From contig JBHELQ010000130.1 of the NCBI GenBank assembly GCA_046262995.1, forward strand, positions 1 through 12,082: 12,082 nt of DNA, given 5' to 3'. Below the pieces are notes generated by a model. It had not been told where the DNA came from. It saw nothing but the letters and a program-made list of their open reading frames with translations, and ran no database searches. Shown here piece after piece: positions 5,789-12,082 of this stretch; the first letter of the stretch is position 1, and each line of letters starts with the position of its first letter. A program made the position numbers and the translations under genes. Source of the DNA: JBHELQ01 sp046262995. Its GTDB lineage: Bacteria; Actinomycetota; Thermoleophilia; Solirubrobacterales; Thermoleophilaceae.

Positions 5789-7291
5789 ATGCCAAGCGGG
5801 CTCGTCAAAGAGCTGAGGGAGATCGAGCCGGATGTAGGGCTGGCCGGCGCGCTTCCGCAGCGGGACGTGCGGGCGACGCGCCCCCTGCTCCTGCGCGGGC
5901 TCCTGCACTTCGAGCTGCTCCGGCGCGCCGCGCGGGTGGCGGTGCTCGCGGCGCTGGACGTAGGTGGCCTCTACCTGGCCATCTGGACCGCGCTGGCGAT
6001 CAAGGCGCTCCTGCGCGCGCCGGAGCAATTCGACGGCACCTTCAACCAGGCGGCCGACACTCTGCCCCTGGCCGCCCTCGTCACGCTGCTGCTGTTCGCC
6101 CGCTCCGGCCTGTACCGCGACCGGCCGCTGCGCCCCGGGTTCTCGAAGGTGGTCACGTCGCTGTTCCAGGTCACGCTGGTCATCCTGGTCTACGCGAAGA
6201 TCCAGGGCGAGCAGTTCCAGAGCTACTACATCTTCTACGGCACGCTGCTCTTTGCCGTGGTCTACGTGGCCGGTCTCCGCTGGGCGTTCGAAGCGGCGAG
6301 CGGCTGGCTGCTGAGGGCGGCCGGCTACCGCCGCCGGGCGGCGCTCGTGGGGGCGGGGTCGCACATCGAGGCAGTGGCGCACGCGCTCAAGGACAGCTCT
6401 GAGATTGAGCCCTACGCCTACGTGTCGCTGACGCCCTACGGCGGCAGCGGCCTACGTGACTTCCGCTCGCTCGAGCAGCTGGAGCGCCACCTCGAGGTGG
6501 TCGACGAGGTGCTGATCGCCGACCCGGAGTTCCCCCAGGACCGCGCCGTCGACCTGGTCGACACCTGTCACCGCCATGGCGTGCGCGTGCGTGTTGCGCC
6601 GTCGACCATGGAGATCCTGATGGACCGGGTCGAGTTCGTCCCGGGACAGGCGGTGCCGCTGTTCGAGCTCAAGCCGCCCGTCTTCGAGGGCCTCGACTTT
6701 GCCGTCAAGCGCCTATTCGACCTGCTGGCCGCGGCGCTGCTCCTGGCTCTGCTCGGACCGGTGATGGCGTTGATCGCCCTGGCCATCAAGCTCAGCTCGC
6801 GCGGCCCAGTGCTGTATCGCTCCGTGCGCCCGGGCATCGGCGGCGAGCCCTTCGCCTGCCTGAAGTTCCGCACCATGCTCCACGGGGCCGAGCATCTCCA
6901 GGACGAGCTCGAGCAGAGCAACGAGCTTGGTGGCGCCCTGTTCAAGATCCGCCGCGATCCGCGCGTGACCCACGTGGGCCGCTTCCTCAGGCGCTGGTCC
7001 CTGGACGAGCTGCCGCAGCTCTTCAACGTGTTGCGCGGCGAGATGTCGCTCGTCGGCCCCCGTCCGCTCACCCAACGCGACTACGACCGACTCGACGACT
7101 GGCATCGCAAGCGCTACCTCGTGCTGCCGGGAGTCACCGGGCTATGGCAGGTCTCGGGCCGGTCGGAGCTCGACTTCGACGAGCTGGTGCGGCTCGACTT
7201 CCTCTACCTCGAGCGCTGGTCCGTCGGACTGGACCTGGCCATCATCCTGAAGACGCTTCCCGCCGTCGTTCGCGCGCGGGGCGCCTGGTAG
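5789..7291 (+). CDS. Polyprenyl-phosphate sugar-1-phosphate transferase (WbaP/exopolysaccharide type)
   Basis: 500 residues, started by AAAGGAG-cgaATG. It catalyses the first step of surface-polysaccharide assembly, moving a sugar phosphate from a UDP-sugar to undecaprenyl phosphate at the inner face of the membrane. The N-terminal half has about four hydrophobic segments (46-70, 91-105, 122-138, 147-164) and a Rossmann-like CoA-binding-type region starting at RRAALVGAG (182-190). A further membrane segment (310-335) leads into the catalytic domain: KFRTM (359-363), WSLDELPQLFNVLRGEMSLV (403-422) followed by GPRP, and LPGVTGLWQVSGR (446-458). This is the full five-segment architecture, not the short PglC form. 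It is the first gene of the polysaccharide set, divergent from the sigma factor; the methyltransferase follows after 23 bases. The sugar (glucose, galactose or another) cannot be told from sequence. Confidence 0.95.
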   Translation: MPSGLVKELREIEPDVGLAGALPQRDVRATRPLLLRGLLHFELLRRAARVAVLAALDVGGLYLAIWTALAIKALLRAPEQFDGTFNQAADTLPLAALVTLLLFARSGLYRDRPLRPGFSKVVTSLFQVTLVILVYAKIQGEQFQSYYIFYGTLLFAVVYVAGLRWAFEAASGWLLRAAGYRRRAALVGAGSHIEAVAHALKDSSEIEPYAYVSLTPYGGSGLRDFRSLEQLERHLEVVDEVLIADPEFPQDRAVDLVDTCHRHGVRVRVAPSTMEILMDRVEFVPGQAVPLFELKPPVFEGLDFAVKRLFDLLAAALLLALLGPVMALIALAIKLSSRGPVLYRSVRPGIGGEPFACLKFRTMLHGAEHLQDELEQSNELGGALFKIRRDPRVTHVGRFLRRWSLDELPQLFNVLRGEMSLVGPRPLTQRDYDRLDDWHRKRYLVLPGVTGLWQVSGRSELDFDELVRLDFLYLERWSVGLDLAIILKTLPAVVRARGAW

Positions 7292-7314
7292 CCGGGGCTC
7301 CGCGCCCCGGCGGC

Positions 7315-7890
7315 GTGACCCGCTACGACGACGAGATCTGGGCGCTCGTGCCGGAAGCGCGCAATGCGCCGGCGGAGCAGCTCGTCCGGTTCGTGCGGGC
7401 GCGCGGCCCGGCGGGGCGTGTCCTCGACCTCGGCTGCGGCGACGGGCGGCTCACCGCGGAGCTCGACGCGGAGCAGCTGACGGCCGCCGACGTGTCCGAG
7501 ATCGCGCTCGCCCGGGCGCGGGAGCGGCTGCCGCAGGCGCGCCTGGTGCAGCTGGAGCCAGATCAGGCGCTGCCCTTCGAGGACTCGGAGTTCGACTTCG
7601 TGCTCTGCGCCGAGACGCTCGAGCACGTGCGCGACGTGCAGCTGCTGCTCTCGGAGCTGCGCCGGGTGCTGCGGCCGGGAGGCGAGCTGGCGGTGACGAC
7701 GCCGGCGCACGGTCGGGCGAGCGGCCTGGGCGTGCTGCTGCAGGGCTTCGAGCGCAGCTTCGATCCGCTTTCTCCGCATCTGCGCTTCTTCAGCGCACGC
7801 TCTCTGCGCCGGCTGCTCAAGGAGCTCGGGTTCGACGTCCGCAGCCTGAGCCGTCGCTCCGGCACGTTGCTTGCCGTGGCCACCCGCTAG
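7315..7890 (+). CDS. SAM-dependent class I methyltransferase
   Basis: 191 residues from GTG 7315, the first plausible start after the sugar-transferase stop (7291); ribosome-binding signal is poor. Motif I is VLDLGCGDGRL (37-47), the acidic strand-2 residue is in LTAADVSEIAL (55-65), motif II is FDFVLCAETLEHV (93-105), and RRVLRPGGELAVTTPA (116-131) is the post-II strand, so it is a Methyltransf_11-like fold of UbiE/BioC type. Cofactor binding is clear but the acceptor is unknown. Placed directly behind the initiating sugar transferase, it may methylate a sugar, lipid-linked intermediate or nucleotide sugar. The C-terminus has a short PLSPHLRFFSARSLRRLLKE region typical of family members that close the domain with a small helical cap. 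Its TAG stop shares the palindrome CTAG with the stop of the opposite-strand ligase gene. Confidence 0.9.
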   Translation: MTRYDDEIWALVPEARNAPAEQLVRFVRARGPAGRVLDLGCGDGRLTAELDAEQLTAADVSEIALARARERLPQARLVQLEPDQALPFEDSEFDFVLCAETLEHVRDVQLLLSELRRVLRPGGELAVTTPAHGRASGLGVLLQGFERSFDPLSPHLRFFSARSLRRLLKELGFDVRSLSRRSGTLLAVATR

Positions 7891-9980
7891 CGCCGGCGGG
7901 GCGACTGCTGGCCGGACGCGCTGCGCTCGATCCGCGACTGGGCGTCCGCTACGAGCCGCTTCCCCGCCTGCGATCTCGGGTCGAGGTAGAGGACGGCGCC
8001 CACCGTGTCCAGGGCGGCCCTGGGACGGTCGAGGCTATCGAGCTGGAACCTCGCCAATCGCAGCCAGGTGAGCGGCTCGTCCGGATAGCGCGTGACCGCG
8101 CGCTCGAGCGTGACGAGCGCAGCCCGCTTGTAACCCTGCCGCTCCTCGGCGGCGGCGCGCACCAGGAGCGGCTTGGAGGACAGAGGGTCGATGCTCGCGG
8201 CGTCGTCGGCCTTCGCCGCGGCGCCCGCGAAGTCGCCCTGGTCGATCAGCGCGAGCGCCCGGTCCGAGGCCCTGTTGGAGGCCTCCGGTTGCCAGATCGC
8301 CCACGCGAACAGGACCGCCGTCACAAGCACCGCGGCCGCTGCGGCCAGCCGGCCCCGCGGGGGGACGGACAGCCTTCCGCTCCGGAGAGGACCACCTTCG
8401 GGGTAGACCGGCTCTGCAGCGGCGCCGGCCGGCGCCAGCGCCGGTATCGGACCGCGGCCGACGACGAATCCCGCGGCCAGCAGCGCCATGACGGCGGGGC
8501 CTGGGACGAACCAGGTCCAGTCGATACCGGACTGCAGCCCGAACACCACGGCCACGAGCGCCAGGGAGACGAGCGAGATCCGCTCTGCATCCCAGTCACG
8601 CCGGGAAGCGGGCCTGGCTCGTCCGCGGCGCCTGGGGTGCAGCCCCGTGGTGCGGGCCGCCACGACCAGCCAGGCTGCGAGCAGGGCCAGTGCGGTTCCC
8701 ACGCCGACGAGTCCGAGGTCGGCCAGGGTCTGGGGCAGGAAGCCGTGCGCGTGGCGGGAGACGAGCCCGCTCCTGCGGTAATGCAGGCGGGCGTTCGCGA
8801 AGCTGCCCGCGCCGGTGCCGAGCGCCTGGTGATCCTTGAACACCCGCCAGGCCTCGCGCCAGATGACCGAGCGGCTGCTCGTGGTGGAGGTCAGCCGGCC
8901 CGACCCGGCGCCGGGCTGTGGCGCGCTCTCATTCGTCAGTTGGTGGACGCGATCGCTGATTGTCCCGCCGAGTCCGCGATCGCTGAAAGCCACCGAGGTG
9001 AACAGGGCGAGCGGCAGTGCACAGGCCGCCGCGACGGCCACCACGCCCGCGCGCTTGCGCAGCTTGATCGGCGGTGCCTTGCGGGCGAGCAGGAAGCTGA
9101 CCGCCAGGCCGGCAAGAAACAGTACGGCGACCATCAGCAGCACCAAGCCACCGAAGTCGCCGGCCACGCTCTCCTTGACCGCCACTGGCTGCAGCGGAGT
9201 GGAGAAGGCGGTCTTCGAGAGCGCCCAGGCCGCCACCGGCGAAGCGGCGGCGATCGGCAGCAGCACGACGGGAAGGCTCCGCAGCCTGAGCGGGACGATT
9301 GCCAACCACGCGATCGTCCCCGCCGCGGCGGCCGCGAGCGCTCCGCGTGAGCCGGTGAGAAGGATCGCCAGTACCGCCATCCCGAGCACCGGGTAGGCCA
9401 TCGCTCGGCTTGCCGGTCCGCCGGTCCTGCGCGCACCGAGCCAGAGCGCCGCCGGGACCATCAGGGCCGCCGTGGTGCCGACGGCGTTCCAGTAGGAGTA
9501 CGGCTGCCCGATGCGGTTGGAGAGCTCGTTCTCCGCCAGGGTGCCCGGCCAGACACGCGAGGCCAGCGCGTACGCGGTCACGGCTGCCGCTCCAAGGAGG
9601 ATGCCCTTCAGCAGTGCGGGTGACGCGTCCGGGGCGAGCCGCGCCACGCCGATCGCGGCGGCGAACACGGCGAGGTATGCGAGCGCGCGGCCCGCCTCTA
9701 CGAACGTCAGCTCCGGGGCGATCGACCAGAGAACCGACAGTGCGGTGAGCGCGACCAGGGCTGCGAGGCCGGCCAGCACGCTGCCTCCGTGAAGGGGATG
9801 CCGCGGCCCGTAGGCGATCGCAAGCGCGAGCACGGCGGCCCCGGCGAGCACGAGCAGCAGCTCGACGACCGTCGTGCGGCCGAGCTCGGTGCCGCCTGCC
9901 GCGCCGAACGCGACCGCCGCCAGTGCAGCCCCGAGGGCGCCGGTGCTAGCGGCGGCGAAGAAGGCGGGGGAGCGGGACAC
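7887..9980 (-). CDS. O-antigen ligase/polymerase-like membrane protein with C-terminal TPR domain
   Basis: 697 residues with many membrane helices between about 5 and 505, including a stretch with GQPYSYWNAVGTTAALMVPA (159-178), typical of the WaaL/Wzy superfamily. Other landmarks are TGSRGAL (209-215), a large external loop with WREAWRVFKDHQALGTGAGSF (374-394) and SRHAHGFLPQTLADLGLVGV (408-427). The HxH and the Arg of TGSRG correspond to conserved catalytic-region residues of ligases. After a last helix (about 545-562) come roughly three TPR-like repeats (571-675). Such proteins join or transfer polyprenyl-linked glycans outside the membrane. The GTG start (9980) lies 35 bases inside the upstream gene and no Shine-Dalgarno is seen, so translational coupling is likely. 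Ligase versus polymerase cannot be decided by sequence; no Gram-negative outer-membrane acceptor is implied. Confidence 0.9.
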   Translation of the reverse strand: MSRSPAFFAAASTGALGAALAAVAFGAAGGTELGRTTVVELLLVLAGAAVLALAIAYGPRHPLHGGSVLAGLAALVALTALSVLWSIAPELTFVEAGRALAYLAVFAAAIGVARLAPDASPALLKGILLGAAAVTAYALASRVWPGTLAENELSNRIGQPYSYWNAVGTTAALMVPAALWLGARRTGGPASRAMAYPVLGMAVLAILLTGSRGALAAAAAGTIAWLAIVPLRLRSLPVVLLPIAAASPVAAWALSKTAFSTPLQPVAVKESVAGDFGGLVLLMVAVLFLAGLAVSFLLARKAPPIKLRKRAGVVAVAAACALPLALFTSVAFSDRGLGGTISDRVHQLTNESAPQPGAGSGRLTSTTSSRSVIWREAWRVFKDHQALGTGAGSFANARLHYRRSGLVSRHAHGFLPQTLADLGLVGVGTALALLAAWLVVAARTTGLHPRRRGRARPASRRDWDAERISLVSLALVAVVFGLQSGIDWTWFVPGPAVMALLAAGFVVGRGPIPALAPAGAAAEPVYPEGGPLRSGRLSVPPRGRLAAAAAVLVTAVLFAWAIWQPEASNRASDRALALIDQGDFAGAAAKADDAASIDPLSSKPLLVRAAAEERQGYKRAALVTLERAVTRYPDEPLTWLRLARFQLDSLDRPRAALDTVGAVLYLDPRSQAGKRLVADAQSRIERSASGQQSPRRR

Positions 9981-10497
9981 CGGGCAGCGACAGGTTGGAC
10001 AGAGCCGGGAAGCGGCGCCGCAGGACCATGACGCCTCCGGCCGTCGCGAGCAGACCGCCCGCGATCAGGGCCAGGAGCAGCGGCAGCGGCAAGCTCTGCG
10101 CGCCCGTCCCGGGATTGAGGCCGCTGCTGCTCGGGTCGACGATCTTTCCGCCGACACGGAAATGGCGCTTGCGCGGGTGGAGGACGCCGTGCGTTCGTGG
10201 ATGCCCGGCACGCGCATGGCGATTGCCATGGCCGGCCGATCCTGAATGTCCGCCTCCCCGTCCGGAGCCTGCGGTGATCGCGCCGCTCAGCACCTCGCGA
10301 CAGTCGCTGTACTCGTCCAGGTCCGAAGGCAGGTTGGCGCGCGCCTGGCGGAGCTCGGAGTTCGAGTAGTGGTGATCCAGGTCGCCGTCCTGGGCGCAGT
10401 CGGTGATCGCCGAGGTCGAGGAGGCGTGTGCGGTAGCCGGCAACGCCAGCGCGAGCAGCGCCGCAGGGATCAGCAGCATATGTCCGATCCGACTCAT
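9946..10497 (-). CDS. Small secreted, membrane-anchored His-rich protein of unknown function
   Basis: 183 residues from ATG 10497, with AAAAGGGG about 6 bases upstream. The signal peptide spans about 1-26 (AHA/SS). A compact region (28-70) has C34 and C66 bracketing HHYSNSELRQARANLPSDLD, a short helical pattern probably closed by a disulfide. Residues 80-115 are a low-complexity Gly/His/Arg linker with about eight His, which could bind metal or acidic polysaccharide. A membrane helix (about 138-158) precedes an RRR, and a 20-residue basic tail ends in RRR. NPGTG at 129-133 stands before the helix and looks like, but does not match, a sortase LPxTG signal. The gene overlaps the O-antigen ligase by 35 bases and precedes it, so a link to polysaccharide export or anchoring is inferred. 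I do not recognise the family by name. Confidence 0.75.
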   Translation of the reverse strand: MSRIGHMLLIPAALLALALPATAHASSTSAITDCAQDGDLDHHYSNSELRQARANLPSDLDEYSDCREVLSGAITAGSGRGGGHSGSAGHGNRHARAGHPRTHGVLHPRKRHFRVGGKIVDPSSSGLNPGTGAQSLPLPLLLALIAGGLLATAGGVMVLRRRFPALSNLSLPGVPLPRLLRRR

Positions 10498-10626
10498 GCG
10501 ATTCCCCTTTTAGGGCGACCCCCCGCCTCGACGCGGCGCGAGGCTACCAATTGGCGCCGCCCGAACCTCCGCGGGCGCCTGTAGGGCCTGGGCTCGTGTC
10601 TATCCATATCCGGGGCCGCCGAAAAG
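10498..10626. promoter_or_regulatory. Divergent intergenic region between His-rich protein gene and glycosyltransferase
   Basis: This 129-base gap separates divergent genes, so it should hold promoters for both. Visible are AAAAGGGG, the ribosome-binding site of the minus gene (plus 10504-10511); the palindrome CCAATTGG (10547-10554); and a short AT-rich stretch TATCCATATCC (10601-10611) that could supply a -10 for the plus gene. No convincing -35 was found in either direction. Confidence 0.4.
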
Positions 10627-11772
10627 TTGCGCTCCAGCGCGCCTACGATCCCGCACATCACGCGTTGCGCCATCGTGCCCCCCGTTCCCGTGCCCTACCG
10701 CGAGCCCCTGTTCGCGGGTTTGGCCGAGCGGGGCCGCCTGTCCCCGCGGGTGATCTACCTGTCCGCCGCACAGCCCGGCTGGGACCAGCGCCGCGACTGG
10801 TTCCCCGAGCATCATGGCTACGAGAGCTCGATCCTGCGGGCGCACCAGCGGGCCCGCCCCGGTCGCACCCCGGTGCTCGTGCCGCGGGGTCTCGGACGCG
10901 CGCTCCGCGGAGTCGACCCCGCGTGCGTCGTCTGCTGGGAGTTCGGCGCCGCCACGCTGCGGGCGCTCGCGTGGTGCCGGCGACGCCGCCGGCCGCTCGT
11001 CATCTTCACCGAGGTGACGCTCCACGGCGAGGCCGAGCTCTCCGCCGCTCAGCGGCGCGTGCATCGCCGGCTTGCTCCCGGGGCAGCCGGCTTCATTGCT
11101 GCCAGCAGCGCCGCTCGGCGGCGGCTGGTCTCGCTCGGGGTCGATCCTGCGCTGGTCGAGGTGAGCCTCCAGAGCGCTGAGCTGGAGCGCTTCCGGTCGG
11201 CGCCGAGGGCGGCGGACGGTGGCCAGCGGCCGCTGCGTGTGCTGGCCGTGGGCAGGCTCGTGCCCGACAAGAACCTGGGAGCGCTTATCGAAGGGTTCGC
11301 GCGCGCGGGCCTGGCGGACCGTGCGGAGCTCGAGCTCTGCGGCGCCGGTCCGCTCGAGCCGGAGCTGCGGCGGCGTGCGGAGCGACTCGACGTCCCGGTT
11401 CGCTTTCAGGGTTACGTGGCGCCGGGCGCTTTGCCGGACCGGTACGCGCACGCGGACGCCGTCGCGCTCGTCAGCAGCTATGAGCCGTTCGGGGTGACGA
11501 TGCGAGAGGGCGCCGCGGCCGGCCTGCCGCTGCTCTGCTCGCGAACGGCCGGAGCGGCGGGCGATGTCGCGGTCGAGGGCGAGAACGCGCTGCTCGTTGA
11601 TCCGGACGACCCCGACGAGATAGCCGGCGCCCTCGCCCGCCTCGTCCATGACGGGGACCTTCGCCGCAGGCTGGCGGCAGGCAGCCGGGCCGTCACGGAC
11701 CGCCACCCCCCGGAGGACGACGTGGAGGCCTTCGAGCGCGCCGTGCTGCGTGCCGTCGGTGCTCGGGGCTAG
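10627..11772 (+). CDS. GT-B glycosyltransferase (GT4-type)
   Basis: 381 residues if the TTG at 10627 is used. It is the only start before the first beta-strand, although its GAAAAG upstream is a weak ribosome site; GTG 10675 or 10690 would cut into that strand. The N-terminal Rossmann domain begins RCAIVPPVPVPYREPLF (13-29), the acceptor-binding side typical of GT4 enzymes. The C-terminal domain has RPLRVLAVGRLVPDKNLGAL (201-220), LCGAGPLEPEL (237-247) and the EX7E pair in YEPFGVTMREGAAAG (285-299; E286 and E294), which binds the nucleotide-sugar donor. It retains the sugar and transfers it to a lipid-linked acceptor at the cytoplasmic face. It is divergent from the His-rich protein gene and converges with the next glycosyltransferase with stops sharing CTAG. 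The donor sugar is unknown. Confidence 0.93.
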   Translation: MRSSAPTIPHITRCAIVPPVPVPYREPLFAGLAERGRLSPRVIYLSAAQPGWDQRRDWFPEHHGYESSILRAHQRARPGRTPVLVPRGLGRALRGVDPACVVCWEFGAATLRALAWCRRRRRPLVIFTEVTLHGEAELSAAQRRVHRRLAPGAAGFIAASSAARRRLVSLGVDPALVEVSLQSAELERFRSAPRAADGGQRPLRVLAVGRLVPDKNLGALIEGFARAGLADRAELELCGAGPLEPELRRRAERLDVPVRFQGYVAPGALPDRYAHADAVALVSSYEPFGVTMREGAAAGLPLLCSRTAGAAGDVAVEGENALLVDPDDPDEIAGALARLVHDGDLRRRLAAGSRAVTDRHPPEDDVEAFERAVLRAVGARG

Positions 11773-12082
11773 CCGAGGAGCGCCGGCACGAGCCGATCCC
11801 TGATCGTCGCCGAGATCCTCTCCGGCGCGTATTCGGCGACTCGCCGCCCCGCCCGCTCGCGGTAATCGCGCAGAGCCGTCTCCCCGAGCCCGAACGCGCC
11901 TCGGATGCAGTCGGCGAGCGCGACCGCGCTGACGTCGCGCCCGATCAGCTCGGGGGCGAGCTCGCGGGCGTGGCGAAGCGCCTCGAAGGGACCGCCCGAG
12001 GGCACGGTCGCAAGCAGAGCGCCGTCGGCCAGCGCCTCTAGCGGCGCCTGCCCGAAATCCTCCCAGCGGGCGCCGCCGACGT
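11769..12082 (-). CDS. GT-B glycosyltransferase, C-terminal part, cut by window edge
   Basis: The frame runs without a stop from the window edge to TAG at 11771-11769; about 104 residues are seen. WEDFGQAPLEALADG contains an EX7E pair (E of WED and E of LEAL) and is the donor-binding motif of GT4 glycosyltransferases. ALLATVPSGG follows, then a helical tail ending IRDRLVPALLG, matching the closing helices of the fold. Internal GTG codons such as that at 12005 are not starts because the EX7E motif lies upstream of it. The gene is convergent with the preceding glycosyltransferase and probably takes part in the same polysaccharide pathway. The N-terminal acceptor domain and any sugar specificity lie outside the window. 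Confidence 0.85.
   Translation of the reverse strand, partial: VGGARWEDFGQAPLEALADGALLATVPSGGPFEALRHARELAPELIGRDVSAVALADCIRGAFGLGETALRDYRERAGRRVAEYAPERISATIRDRLVPALLG

Noticed and set aside
10075..10115. NPGTG plus hydrophobic helix plus RRR as a sortase anchor in the His-rich protein
   Set aside because: The pentapeptide does not match LPxTG, and the tail after the positive charges is about 20 residues long, unlike a sorting signal. A plain membrane anchor is simpler.
10600..11706. 368-residue minus-strand open frame opposite the GT4 glycosyltransferase
   Set aside because: The plus frame has EX7E and the other GT-B motifs; the minus frame shows no motif and is Arg/Ala-rich.
1..12082. tRNA, rRNA, insertion sequences, transposases, CRISPR arrays
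   Set aside because: No tRNA-like cloverleaf, rRNA core sequence, transposase motif, terminal inverted repeats or regularly spaced repeats were noticed on reading either strand.

Overview
The window is GC-rich, coding-dense bacterial chromosome. It uses GTG and TTG starts often and carries an actinobacterial gene set: a split B12 mutase, an ECF-type sigma factor fused to a zinc-finger anti-sigma segment, and polyprenyl-phosphate sugar transfer. This fits a high-GC actinobacterium, most plausibly of the Thermoleophilia/Solirubrobacterales type. The lineage is an inference from overall character, not from a marker gene.

Layout. (1) 1-1899, minus strand: the large subunit of a methylmalonyl-CoA-type mutase overlaps by 4 bases the start of a VOC-fold protein cut by the window edge. 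(2) 1942-4239, minus strand: two exported Ser/Thr-rich beta-sandwich proteins, probably one transcript. The first is small, with a TasA/SipW-like export signal. The second is large, with an FN3-like domain, an Ig-like domain and a duplicated cysteine-containing module. A hairpin terminator overlaps the stop of the second. (3) 4240-4448: a regulatory gap with direct and inverted repeats and a terminator hairpin for the upstream gene. (4) 4449-5633, minus strand: sigma factor fused to an anti-sigma-like zinc motif, a possible membrane segment and a proline-rich tail. (5) 5789-12082: surface-polysaccharide genes on alternating strands: a WbaP-type initiating sugar transferase, a SAM methyltransferase, an O-antigen ligase/polymerase-like protein with TPRs, a small membrane-anchored His-rich protein, and two GT-B glycosyltransferases (the last partial).

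Working model (inference). Regions 2-5 look like an extracellular-matrix locus. A polysaccharide gene set sits beside a pair of exported matrix-type proteins, and a putatively membrane-tethered sigma factor lies between them, divergent from the first polysaccharide gene. The arrangement recalls the Bacillus pairing of eps with tapA-sipW-tasA, but built from different parts. The mutase/VOC pair is probably separate propionyl-CoA or branched-acyl metabolism. No RNA genes, mobile elements or CRISPR arrays were recognised.
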